Shown: positions 1 through 6,676, counted from the first letter of the stretch. The stretch is DNA of 8,182 bases from Clostridia bacterium (GCA_017620795.1 JAGAUM010000207.1:1-8182), one strand, 5' to 3'. The notes: generated from the letters alone by a model not told the origin. Translations and numbers: made by a program.

Positions 1-794
1 ACCATAGTCTGCATATTCGCCCAAGTAGGCGTGATGCCGTAGCTTTCAACCATCATGGTCGAGACCCAGGACTTTAATCCGATGTTCAGCATATCACTGA
101 GCAGGCTGACAACCGCAAGGAAAATTAAACCGCTACGGAAGAGCAAGGGCAAAAACGCGTGCTCGTTTTTTACTTTTTCTTTCTCTTGATAGGGTTCAGG
201 CGCATGGTATAACACGGGTTGGGTTTTCTTCTCGGTCATGAGCCATAAAACCAGCACAGCAATGAGCACCAAAACATTAAAGCTGAAGATGCCGACCCAA
301 CCACCCTGCTCCATAATCGGAACGGTCAATAAGTAGCTTAACACACCACCGATACCGATGCACAAAACCATGTAAACCCCTGCTTTTTGCCGATGTTCGG
401 AAATCAGCAGACCTGCAATGATTTTACAGATACTGGGCCAGATACCGAACTGTGCCAAACCGCACAGGCTCCAGATGATTAAAACCCAGACAAAGTCCAT
501 GGTAAAGCACAAGACCAGGTTACAAAGCAATGAGCCTAAGATGCCGATGGCGATGACTTTATAAGGCGAGAATCGGTCGGACAGACCGCCACCGAACAAC
601 TGACCTAACCCATAGACCAGATAAAAGGATGCGGAAATCAAGCCTGAATCGGTCTTGGTAAAGATGCCTTCGTTGACAATATAGGCAATGGACGCGGTGT
701 AGTTGCTTTTGACCATGCACACCAGTAAATACATGATAAAACATGCCAAAATCAGTTTGGTACTAGCCCGCTCTTTTTCAAATGGTACGTTCAT
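1..794 (-). CDS. MFS transporter, GlpT/OPA-like (3' end cut by window edge)
   Basis: A polytopic inner-membrane carrier of the major facilitator superfamily. The 264 visible residues contain about seven hydrophobic segments (near residues 13-32, 50-69, 80-98, 101-121, 139-160, 166-187 and 217-237). The classic MFS motif A, GGGLSDRFSPYK, lies at 68-79 in the loop after TM2. A charged cytoplasmic linker at 188-215 (KEKVKNEH) separates the N- and C-terminal halves. The stretch around QFGIWPSICK in TM4 resembles the organophosphate:phosphate antiporter (GlpT/UhpT-like) branch, but this is a weak hint and the substrate cannot be read from the sequence. The ATG at 792-794 is preceded by AAGGA about 9 nt upstream, and that ribosome binding site abuts the proA stop. 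The 14-nt gap indicates co-transcription with proA and mutS2. Roughly the last 40% of the protein and any terminator lie outside the window. Confidence 0.88.
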   Translation of the reverse strand, partial: MNVPFEKERASTKLILACFIMYLLVCMVKSNYTASIAYIVNEGIFTKTDSGLISASFYLVYGLGQLFGGGLSDRFSPYKVIAIGILGSLLCNLVLCFTMDFVWVLIIWSLCGLAQFGIWPSICKIIAGLLISEHRQKAGVYMVLCIGIGGVLSYLLTVPIMEQGGWVGIFSFNVLVLIAVLVLWLMTEKKTQPVLYHAPEPYQEKEKVKNEHAFLPLLFRSGLIFLAVVSLLSDMLNIGLKSWVSTMMVESYGITPTWANMQTM

Positions 795-808
795 GTCCTA
801 TCCTTCTT

Positions 809-2053
809 TCAGCGGATTTGTCCATCTCCGTAAATCTGATAGCGGTATGAGGTCAGAGCGCGCAAGCCCATAGGACCGCGAGCGTGAAGTTTTTGGGTAC
901 TGATGCCGATTTCCGCACCAAACCCAAACTCGAACCCATCGGTAAAACGGGTAGAAGCGTTGACATACACCGCTGCCGAATCAATCCCTGCCACAAAGGC
1001 ATCGGCATGGGCTTGGGTTTTGGTGACAATCGCTTCGGAATGACGAGTGCTATGGGTATTGATGTGGACGATTGCCTCGTCTACATCCTCTACCACCTTG
1101 ACCGACAGAATCAGGTCGTTATACTCGGTATAAAAATCCTCATCCGTGGCAGGTTTGGCAGAAGGCATCAGTGCGCAGGTCTTTGCACAACCGCGGACTT
1201 CTACTCCTTGTTCTTTTAACGCAGGCTCTGCCATGGTCAAAAAGGCTTCTGCCACCGATTGGTGAACCAACAAGGTTTCAGCGGCATTGCAGACCGACGG
1301 GCGGCTACACTTGGCATTGATTAAGATGGACAGCGCCATCGGTAAATCGGCGGAATCATCCACATAGACATGGCAGTTGCCCGAGCCCGTTTCGATAACA
1401 GGAACGGTGGACTGTTCCACAACGGCACGGATAAGCCCCGCACCGCCACGGGGGATTAGTACATCCAAATAAGTATTTAAACGCATGAACTCTTTTGCCG
1501 TCTCACGGGACTGGTCGGAAAGGAGCTGAATAGCGTCCTCGGGCATGCCTGCCTGACGGATGGCTTCTTTCATGCAAGCGACCAAAGCGGCATTGGAACG
1601 GGTGGCTTCTTTACCACCACGCAAAAAGACCGCATTACCTGCCTTTAAGCAAAGGACTGCACTGTCTACCGTGACATTGGGACGTGCTTCATAGATAATA
1701 CCAATGACCCCCAAGGGGACCGTGTGGGTTTCAATCCGAAGTCCGTTGGGACGGGTGACCACATCGGTGATTTCCCCTACGGGGTCGGGCAGGTCAATAA
1801 CCTTGCGGACACCGTCGGCAATGCCTTGGATGCGGTCTTTCGTTAAGAGCAGGCGATCTTGCATGGCAACCGAGAGTCCGTTTTCACGGGCGGCAATCAA
1901 GTCCTGCTCGTTCTCTTTTAAAATGGTGTCTGCCTGCGCCATCAGCGTATCGGCAATGGCGGATAAAACACGGTTTTTGGTCTCGGTATCTGCAACCGCC
2001 CAAGCCCGTGCCGCAGTTTTTAGCAGTTGTCCTTTGGTGTTCAGTTCGTTCAT
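809..2053 (-). CDS. proA: Glutamate-5-semialdehyde dehydrogenase (gamma-glutamyl phosphate reductase)
   Basis: A cytoplasmic enzyme reducing gamma-glutamyl phosphate to glutamate-5-semialdehyde with NADPH, the second step of proline synthesis from glutamate. It is full length at 414 residues, the family's usual size. The catalytic cysteine sits in SRPSVCNAAETLL (Cys about 255). The ProA signature is intact at about residues 321-342 (V-x5-A-I-V-H-I-N-T-H-S-T-R-H-S-E-A-I). The N-terminal ALDH-like nucleotide-binding part includes PLGVIGIIYEARPN. Two starts are possible: GTG at 2062 (417 aa) and ATG at 2053. AGGA lies directly against the GTG but about 10 nt before the ATG, so I chose the ATG. 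The gene starts 12 nt after the mutS2 stop (3 nt if GTG is used) and is probably translated from the mutS2 message. The usual partner proB (glutamate 5-kinase) is not adjacent; an MFS transporter follows instead. Confidence 0.96.
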   Translation of the reverse strand: MNELNTKGQLLKTAARAWAVADTETKNRVLSAIADTLMAQADTILKENEQDLIAARENGLSVAMQDRLLLTKDRIQGIADGVRKVIDLPDPVGEITDVVTRPNGLRIETHTVPLGVIGIIYEARPNVTVDSAVLCLKAGNAVFLRGGKEATRSNAALVACMKEAIRQAGMPEDAIQLLSDQSRETAKEFMRLNTYLDVLIPRGGAGLIRAVVEQSTVPVIETGSGNCHVYVDDSADLPMALSILINAKCSRPSVCNAAETLLVHQSVAEAFLTMAEPALKEQGVEVRGCAKTCALMPSAKPATDEDFYTEYNDLILSVKVVEDVDEAIVHINTHSTRHSEAIVTKTQAHADAFVAGIDSAAVYVNASTRFTDGFEFGFGAEIGISTQKLHARGPMGLRALTSYRYQIYGDGQIR

Positions 2054-2065
2054 TGGGTTCACTTC

Positions 2066-4426
2066 CTATTTCAATTCTACAATGGTTACACCGCTATCCC
2101 CTTCCCCGAAGGTGCCTAACCGATAGGTTCGGACATGGGGATGACGGCGGAGCATCTGCTGAACCCATGCACGCAGGGCGCCGGTTCCTTTGCCGTGAAT
2201 CAGCGTAACGGTCGCCAAACCGTTCATGACGGCTTGGTCTAAATAGCGGTCCACTTCCAGCTCTGCTTCTTCTACCAACATACCACGCAAATCCAGTTCG
2301 GTAGAAAAGGAAGAGGACTTTAAGTGGGTGCCTTTTCGCATTCCGCCCGAGCGGTCTTTTTTACCACTACTCTGCTTTTGAGGCAGGCGAACATCTTTAA
2401 TATTGGTCGTGATGGTCATGATTCCTGCCTGCAGTTTCATGTTACCGTCAGCATCAGGTAGAGTCTGGACATAAGCCGTGTCATCCAGTTCGGGAACATA
2501 GACTTCGGTGCCCAGTATCAAATCACTGGCTCGGACAGGAGCGCCTGTGGCAGGCTTCTGCCCAGATTCGCGGAGTTTTTCCCGTTTCTTTTTCAAATTG
2601 CCCTTGGTTTTTTGAAGAGCACCCTCCAAGGCGTTACGGTCTTCTTTTTTCCGAAGCTCCTGAACTTCATGGAGCATTTCGTCCACTTCGTCCTGCGCTT
2701 CTTCTATTAAAGCACGGGCTTTTTTGCGCGCGTCTTCCAGCATTTTTTCCCGTTTTTGATCCAGCTTCTGGTATTCTTTTTCCATGGTGTTGCGATAGAG
2801 CTGAACCTCACGGCGGTAGCGTGCCGCCGCTTCACGGTCGGCTTCGGCACTGCGACGGTTTTCTTCCAGGTCCACCAGCACGTCCTCAAACTTGATATCA
2901 TCCTCATTTAAAAGGGCGCGGGCCCGATCTAAAACCGAAGCAGAAAGACCCAACCGCTCGGAAATAGCAAAGGCGTTACTCTTTCCCGGCACACCAATCA
3001 ACAAGCGATAGGTGGGGCGAAGCGTCGCTACATCAAACTCACAAGCGGCGTTGGAAACCCCATCCGTAGACAGGGCGTAAAGCTTCAATTCACTGTAGTG
3101 GGTGGTGGCGGCAATCTTGGCGCCTTTTTGGCGAAGTTCTTCTAGAATAGCAACCGCCAAGGCAGCACCTTCCACAGGGTCAGTACCTGCGCCCAGCTCG
3201 TCCAGCAGAACCAATGAGTGAGCATCGGCGCGGTTTAAGATTTCTACCTGATGGACCATGTGTGCAGAAAAGGTACTGAGACTCTGCTCAATGCTCTGCT
3301 CGTCACCGATATCGGCAAAGACAGAAGAGAAGAAAGAAAGTTCGCTCCCTTCACGGGCAGGAATCCGTAGACCTGATAATGCCATCAGGGTAAACAGTCC
3401 CAAGGTTTTTAAGGCAACGGTTTTACCGCCGGTATTGGGACCGGTAATAACCAAAGTATCAAACTCGTCCCCTAAATAAAGGTCGATAGGGACAGTGGTT
3501 TTAGGGTCTAACAAGGGGTGTCTCGCTTGCAAGATACGGATTTTTCCTGCATCGTTGAGTTTGGGCGTAACGCCTGTCATCTGATGGGACAGACGGGCAC
3601 GGGCAAAAATGCAGTCCAGCTTCAAAAGGGTTTCAAAGGTTGTGATAATATCCTCTGAAGCCTCTGCAACACGGGCGGACAAATCCGCCAAAATCCGTTC
3701 AATCTCACGGGCTTCTTCGGCATGGAGCTGGCGCAGTTCGTTGTTGGCTTCCACCACTGACATGGGCTCGATAAACAGGGTGGCACCACTGGAAGAGGCG
3801 TCATGGACCAAGCCGGGGACATCCCCACGGTGCTCGGCTTTGACAGGCAGAACATAACGGTCACCACGGAGGGTGACGATGGCTTCTTGCAGATATTTCT
3901 GGGTGGTTGCGGAACGAATCATTTTATCCAGAGTATCTTTGATGCGATTCGTCCCTGCCGCCAGTTTCCGACGGATGCGTGAAAGCTCGGGGCTTGCTCC
4001 GTCCGCCACCGTTTCTTCGTCCACAAATGAGGAAAAGAGCAGTTCTTCTAACGGGCGGTTTTGTACCAATCTCTCATAATAAGGCACTAAAACAGGAGCC
4101 GCATCTTCCCCATAGCGGATGGCTTGACGTCCGTAAGACAGGGTTTTAGCGACCGTAAGTAAGGCAGCAGGTGTCAGGCTTCTGCCGATTTTGGCTTGGG
4201 ACAGCGCGTCCCGAATCTCTTGCAGTTCTCCAAAGGTCAAAGGACCTTTAGCGACCAGCTGTGCACATGCCGCTTCCGTCTCTGACAAAAGATGGCAAGC
4301 CCGTTCATAGGTAGACGCAGGCTTCCAATTTAACAACACCGACTCGGTCAAGGCACAAGACGCCAGTGACGAAAGCAATTCTAAAATCTTATGATATTCC
4401 AAAACGGATTTTGTTTTTTCAGGCAT
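2066..4426 (-). CDS. mutS2: Endonuclease MutS2 (MutS family ATPase with Smr domain)
   Basis: Full-length 786-residue MutS2, close to the B. subtilis protein in size. Domain order: MutS core and clamp (about 1-300); ABC-type ATPase with Walker A GPNTGGKT at 329-336, STFSAHM at 384-390, Walker B LVLLDE ending at D409-E410 and the H443 switch in TTHY; a long charged coiled coil (about 515-620); a KOW-like stretch (about 634-680); and a C-terminal Smr domain (711-786) with LDLRG at 711-715 and HGKGTG at 744-749. It lacks the mismatch-recognition domain of MutS. The family is linked to suppression of recombination, and in B. subtilis to rescue of collided ribosomes; which applies here is unknown. 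The ATG at 4426 follows GGGGA with 5-nt spacing. It is first in a unit with proA and the transporter, driven by the extended -10 promoter at 4457-4465. Confidence 0.97.
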   Translation of the reverse strand: MPEKTKSVLEYHKILELLSSLASCALTESVLLNWKPASTYERACHLLSETEAACAQLVAKGPLTFGELQEIRDALSQAKIGRSLTPAALLTVAKTLSYGRQAIRYGEDAAPVLVPYYERLVQNRPLEELLFSSFVDEETVADGASPELSRIRRKLAAGTNRIKDTLDKMIRSATTQKYLQEAIVTLRGDRYVLPVKAEHRGDVPGLVHDASSSGATLFIEPMSVVEANNELRQLHAEEAREIERILADLSARVAEASEDIITTFETLLKLDCIFARARLSHQMTGVTPKLNDAGKIRILQARHPLLDPKTTVPIDLYLGDEFDTLVITGPNTGGKTVALKTLGLFTLMALSGLRIPAREGSELSFFSSVFADIGDEQSIEQSLSTFSAHMVHQVEILNRADAHSLVLLDELGAGTDPVEGAALAVAILEELRQKGAKIAATTHYSELKLYALSTDGVSNAACEFDVATLRPTYRLLIGVPGKSNAFAISERLGLSASVLDRARALLNEDDIKFEDVLVDLEENRRSAEADREAAARYRREVQLYRNTMEKEYQKLDQKREKMLEDARKKARALIEEAQDEVDEMLHEVQELRKKEDRNALEGALQKTKGNLKKKREKLRESGQKPATGAPVRASDLILGTEVYVPELDDTAYVQTLPDADGNMKLQAGIMTITTNIKDVRLPQKQSSGKKDRSGGMRKGTHLKSSSFSTELDLRGMLVEEAELEVDRYLDQAVMNGLATVTLIHGKGTGALRAWVQQMLRRHPHVRTYRLGTFGEGDSGVTIVELK

Positions 4427-4432
4427 AAAAAT

Positions 4433-4489
4433 CCCCTTTTCCTCTACTTCCTAAGTATTATACCAAATGGAAATAAAAAAGAAAAGGGG
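4433..4489 (-). repeat. Inverted repeat spanning the mutS2 promoter and ribosome binding site
   Basis: CCCCTTTTC and GAAAAGGGG form perfect 9-bp arms at 4481-4489 and 4433-4441. On the minus-strand RNA the helix can extend inward to 13 bp (arms 4477-4489 and 4433-4445) using two G-U wobbles, leaving a 31-nt loop that holds the mutS2 -10 box. The distal arm contains the mutS2 Shine-Dalgarno GGGGA. The arm is followed by AUUUUU, so it also resembles a weak terminator, but the loop is too long for a typical one. Transcripts from the internal promoter start inside the loop and lack the first arm. Confidence 0.6.
4457..4465 (-). promoter_or_regulatory. Extended -10 sigma-A promoter for mutS2-proA-transporter
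   Basis: On the minus strand the site reads TGGTATAAT: a perfect -10 hexamer (4457-4462) with the TGn extension (4463-4465). The expected -35 position 17 bp upstream is only TTTTCT, a poor match, which fits extended -10 promoters that do not need a good -35. The predicted transcription start near 4450 would give a leader of about 24 nt carrying the GGGGA ribosome binding site of mutS2. Confidence 0.75.
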
Positions 4490-4499
4490 TTTTCGAAAT

Positions 4500-4805
4500 T
4501 TATACGCATAAATCGTGGGCTTCCAAATAGTCAAAGACCGTCTCTTCCATGGCAATGGGCAAGACAGCGTGCGTAGATAAAAGTCGGATTAGAGACAGAA
4601 TCCCCAGCTTCGAGCAGGACAGGTCGGGCATGGCGTGTTCTTCTACCACTCCATTCTCCCGCTGTAAGATGATTTTGACTCCATATCCGATATGTAGTGG
4701 CAGGTCAGGAAGATGTACCGATTCGGTCAGCAGGTAATATCCCAACCGTAACCGTTCCCCCAAACGGGTTTCTGCATTCTTGGCAACAATCAGTTCTTCT
4801 TTCAT
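4500..4805 (-). CDS. Small conserved protein of unknown function, DUF6514-like
   Basis: A 101-residue cytoplasmic-looking protein with no signal peptide or membrane segment. It begins MKEELIVAKNAETRLGERLR and has a YYLLTE...YGVKIIL...EEHAMPDLS...LGILSLIRLLSTHAVLP...VFDYL pattern. That spacing of a YGI-like strand, a short acidic turn, an LS motif and an L-x2-L helix before V-x-P resembles the clostridial DUF6514 family, as I remember it; no function is established. I chose the ATG at 4805 because AAAGGAGAG lies about 6 nt before it. The open frame continues upstream to 4937, but that part covers the promoter and the ispF terminator and does not look like protein. It has its own promoter (4832-4860) with paired Spo0A-box matches upstream, so it is likely a monocistronic gene under developmental or stationary-phase control. 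No clear terminator separates it from mutS2. Confidence 0.85.
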   Translation of the reverse strand: MKEELIVAKNAETRLGERLRLGYYLLTESVHLPDLPLHIGYGVKIILQRENGVVEEHAMPDLSCSKLGILSLIRLLSTHAVLPIAMEETVFDYLEAHDLCV

Positions 4806-4831
4806 GTTCAACTCTCCTTTCGGTGGTATCG

Positions 4832-4860
4832 AGTATAGCAAACCCCTTGCCTCTTCGCAA
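4832..4860 (-). promoter_or_regulatory. Sigma-A-type promoter of the DUF6514-like gene
   Basis: The -35 TTGCGA (4855-4860, 4 of 6 matches) is separated by exactly 17 bp from the -10 TATACT (4832-4837, 5 of 6). The predicted start near 4825 gives a leader of about 20 nt with the AAAGGAGAG ribosome binding site. The weak -35 is what one expects of a promoter that needs an activator, and Spo0A-box matches lie just upstream. Confidence 0.72.
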
Positions 4861-4889
4861 GGAGAACCCCTCGACGCCGTTTTTCTATT

Positions 4890-4906
4890 TTCGACAAAAT
4901 TCGACA
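4890..4906 (-). promoter_or_regulatory. Tandem Spo0A boxes (pair A)
   Basis: On the minus strand two exact TGTCGAA heptamers occur at 4900-4906 and 4890-4896, as a perfect 10-bp tandem repeat (TTTTGTCGAA twice). This is the known Spo0A box and the known one-helical-turn spacing at which a Spo0A dimer binds. The pair lies at about -65 to -81 from the predicted start of the DUF6514-like gene. A degenerate third copy, CGTCGAG (5 of 7, core GTCGA intact), lies 20 bp further downstream at 4870-4876, on the same helical face and 9 bp from the -35. Binding is inferred from the motif only. Confidence 0.65.
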
Positions 4907-4916
4907 AAAGAAGGCT

Positions 4917-4955
4917 AAAAACAAAGTTCAACACCACCTTCGTGTCGAACTTTGT
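4917..4955 (-). terminator. Rho-independent terminator of carD-ispD-ispF
   Basis: Nine bases after the ispF stop the minus strand folds into a 14-bp stem. The arms are 4942-4955 (ACAAAGTTCGACAC) and 4921-4934 (GTGTTGAACTTTGT), with one G-U pair and a 7-nt loop at 4935-4941. A run of five T follows directly (4917-4921). In the plus direction the stem is also followed, four bases later, by six T, but no plus-strand gene ends here. Confidence 0.88.
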
Positions 4956-4959
4956 CGAG
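4943..4959 (+). promoter_or_regulatory. Second possible Spo0A box pair (pair B), inside the ispF terminator region
   Basis: The plus strand has TGTCGAA (4943-4949, exact) and TGTCGAG (4953-4959, 6 of 7) spaced 10 bp apart, in the opposite orientation to pair A. The first box and part of the second lie in the stem of the ispF terminator. Selection on the hairpin may therefore explain part of the match, but the second box extends beyond the stem. Confidence 0.4.
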
Positions 4960-4963
4960 TTTT

Positions 4964-5437
4964 TTACTTCTTTTCAATTGAACAAGTCGCCAAAGACGCC
5001 ATTCCTTCCCCTATTCCGGTAAAGCCAAGACCCTCGGTTGTGGTAGCTTTTACACTGACACAGGACATCGGAAGTGCCAATGCATCGGCGATGTTCTGAC
5101 ACATCCGGGGAATGAAACTTGCCAATTTGGGGCGTTGGGCAATGATGGTAGCATCGATGTTGACAATCAAAAAACCGGCTTCGTTTAATAAGACACCAAC
5201 CCGTTTTAACAGTTCGATGCTGTCCGCGCCTTTATAAGCAGGATCGTTATCGGGGAAGTGCTTGCCGATGTCACCCATAGCGGCGGCGCCTAACAAAGCG
5301 TCCATGATGGCGTGAACCAACACGTCTGCATCCGAATGACCCAAAAGGCCTAGGGTATGAGGAATGTCCACACCGCCTAATATTAGTTTACGGTCTTCCA
5401 CCAGCCGGTGGACATCATAGCCAATTCCTGCGCGCAT
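4964..5437 (-). CDS. ispF: 2-C-methyl-D-erythritol 2,4-cyclodiphosphate synthase
   Basis: A cytoplasmic MEP-pathway enzyme that cyclises CDP-methylerythritol 2-phosphate to methylerythritol cyclodiphosphate, releasing CMP. It normally forms a homotrimer with a divalent metal at the subunit interface. The 157 residues are the family's normal length. The metal ligands are visible: D8 and H10 in GIGYDVH, and H42 in [27 protein letters not shown] follows, and the nucleotide-contacting [11 protein letters not shown] is at about 131-141. Residues of the active site appear complete. The ATG at 5437 starts 2 nt after the ispD stop. Its AGAGGG ribosome binding site lies inside the end of ispD with 8-nt spacing, so translation is probably coupled. 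It is last in the carD-ispD-ispF unit and is followed at once by the terminator at 4917-4955. The intervening enzyme ispE is not in the window. Confidence 0.97.
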   Translation of the reverse strand: MRAGIGYDVHRLVEDRKLILGGVDIPHTLGLLGHSDADVLVHAIMDALLGAAAMGDIGKHFPDNDPAYKGADSIELLKRVGVLLNEAGFLIVNIDATIIAQRPKLASFIPRMCQNIADALALPMSCVSVKATTTEGLGFTGIGEGMASLATCSIEKK

Positions 5438-5439
5438 GA

Positions 5440-6120
5440 TTAAAACCCTCTCTGTTTCAAGAATCCCTCAGCGACCAACAGGTCATCGGGGGTGGTAATT
5501 TTGATGTTTTCATAAGAACCTTCGACCATATAAACAGGAATCCCTGCCCGTTCGCAAACGGCACAGTCATCGGTTACATTAAAATCGGTCAGTTTGGAAA
5601 AAGCCTCCCGAAGCAAGGGGGAGGAAAAGGCTTGGCGGGTCTGCACCGCCCAAAGGGTGCTGCGGTCTGGAGTATTCAGGATTTTACCTGAACTGTCGCA
5701 CACCTTGATGGTGTCCTTGACCCGAACACCAATGGCAGCAGCGCCACGGGTTTTGGCAGCAGCAGCAACACGGTCGATTTCCTCAGGAGTAATCAGGCAA
5801 CGGGCACCGTCATGAACCAGAACCCAATCTGCGTCCGTCGCTTCATTCAAGCCCGAAAGCACCGACTCGGCACGGGTAGCCCCACCCCGAACCACTGTAA
5901 CAGGAACATCTAATTCAAGGCTTTTTGCCAAATCAAAAAGCGGAAGGATGTCCTCCTCCCGCGTAACGATAACAATCTTATCCACCGATTGTGACGAAGC
6001 CAGCGAGAGCAAGGTAAACGAAAGTAGCGGTTGCCCACACAAAGGCAGCAATAGTTTTCCGCCCGGGGCACCCATTCGGGTACCGCTCCCTGCGGCAGGT
6101 ACAATCGCAGTAAAGCCCAT
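5440..6120 (-). CDS. ispD: 2-C-methyl-D-erythritol 4-phosphate cytidylyltransferase
   Basis: Transfers CMP from CTP to methylerythritol 4-phosphate, giving CDP-methylerythritol and pyrophosphate in the cytoplasmic MEP isoprenoid pathway. The 226 residues match the usual length. Seen in order: the CTP-binding loop [10 protein letters not shown] (8-17) with R15 and K22, VHDGAR (102-107) with the metal-binding Asp104, the VKDTIK segment (134-139), R153 in PDRSTLW, TDD at 183-185, and NIKIT with K207 near the C terminus. One oddity is QTRQ at 160-163, where the family almost always has QTPQ: codon CGC in place of a proline codon. The ATG at 6120 overlaps the carD stop by one base (TGATG) and has GGAGGGAG a few bases upstream, so the two are translationally coupled. 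IspF, two steps later in the same pathway, follows directly. Confidence 0.96.
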   Translation of the reverse strand: MGFTAIVPAAGSGTRMGAPGGKLLLPLCGQPLLSFTLLSLASSQSVDKIVIVTREEDILPLFDLAKSLELDVPVTVVRGGATRAESVLSGLNEATDADWVLVHDGARCLITPEEIDRVAAAAKTRGAAAIGVRVKDTIKVCDSSGKILNTPDRSTLWAVQTRQAFSSPLLREAFSKLTDFNVTDDCAVCERAGIPVYMVEGSYENIKITTPDDLLVAEGFLKQRGF

Positions 6121-6590
6121 CAGATGGCTCCCTCCAATACTTTTTCCAAAACTTCTAAGGGTTCATCCTTTGCCAAGGTCAATTCTGACAAAAGAATCTT
6201 TTTGGCATTGGTAAGCATCTTCCGCTCACCCGTAGAAAGCATCCGCTCCCGATCCCGAAGCATCAGGCTCTTGACCACAAAGGCGATTTCATAAATATCA
6301 CCGCCACGGATACGAGTCATATTATCCCGACAACGCTTGTTCCAGTTCTCAGTCTCATCCCGACCGTAGTTGGCAAACTCCGTTAAAACGCGGTCTGCTT
6401 CCTCCGCGCTGATGACATCACGGATATTGATTTTTTCTGCGTTGGCAACAGGAATCATCACACGAATGGCACTCGGCATTGAAAGCACATAATAAAGTGC
6501 TTTTTCACCGAACACTTCCCGCTCCTCAATCGCTTGAATCACACCGGCACCGTACATTGGGTACACGATTTTATCCCCGATATCGTACAT
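6120..6590 (-). CDS. CarD/CdnL-family RNA polymerase-binding transcription regulator
   Basis: A 156-residue cytoplasmic protein beginning MYDIGDKIVYPMYGAGVI, typical of the CarD/CdnL (CarD_TRCF_RID) family. The N-terminal Tudor-like domain (about 1-65) binds the RNA polymerase beta subunit lobe in characterised members. The helical C-terminal domain (about 70-156), rich in Arg and Lys and containing ENWNKRCRDNM, contacts promoter DNA. Family members stabilise the open complex at sigma-A promoters, often those for rRNA. Three in-frame ATGs exist: 6617, 6596 and 6590. AGGAGG ends 7 nt before the ATG at 6590 but only 1 nt before the one at 6596, so I chose 6590. The extra N-terminal residues of the longer frame are leader. 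The gene leads a unit with ispD and ispF, and its stop overlaps the ispD start by one base. The promoter at 6648-6676 is a perfect consensus. Assignment to CarD versus CdnL subgroup is not resolved. Confidence 0.93.
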   Translation of the reverse strand: MYDIGDKIVYPMYGAGVIQAIEEREVFGEKALYYVLSMPSAIRVMIPVANAEKINIRDVISAEEADRVLTEFANYGRDETENWNKRCRDNMTRIRGGDIYEIAFVVKSLMLRDRERMLSTGERKMLTNAKKILLSELTLAKDEPLEVLEKVLEGAI

Positions 6591-6647
6591 GGTCATTCCT
6601 CCTACAGCCCAAAACATTTGTCAGATACCTATCGGTTTATAAGGTTT

Positions 6648-6676
6648 ATTATAGCATAAGATGGCTGTAATGTCAA
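6648..6676 (-). promoter_or_regulatory. Perfect-consensus sigma-A promoter for carD-ispD-ispF
   Basis: Minus strand: TTGACA (6671-6676), a 17-bp spacer, then TATAAT (6648-6653), both exact, with the TGn extended -10 (TGC) as well. The predicted start near 6641 gives a leader of about 50 nt before the carD ATG. It should be a very strong constitutive promoter. Confidence 0.92.

Noticed and set aside
884..1219. Plus-strand open frame across proA (and similar frames across mutS2, ispD and the transporter)
   Set aside because: They lie opposite strongly conserved genes, have no ribosome binding sites of note, and their translations look like no protein family.
2054..2062. GTG start for proA
   Set aside because: The AGGA sequence touches the GTG with no spacing, whereas the ATG at 2053 is about 10 nt away. 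Still possible, and it changes only three residues.
4890..4910. Tandem TTCGACAAAA repeat as an iteron or the remains of a CRISPR array
   Set aside because: Only two 10-bp units with no spacers and no replication or Cas genes nearby; Spo0A boxes explain it better.
4806..4937. N-terminal extension of the DUF6514-like frame to 145 residues
   Set aside because: It runs through the promoter, Spo0A boxes and part of the ispF terminator, and a strong ribosome binding site marks the internal ATG at 4805.
4960..4965. Plus-strand terminator use of the 4921-4955 hairpin
   Set aside because: A T run follows in that direction, but no plus-strand gene lies upstream to be terminated.
6591..6617. Longer CarD start at 6617 or 6596
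   Set aside because: AGGAGG is correctly spaced only for the ATG at 6590, and the family's conserved sequence starts there.
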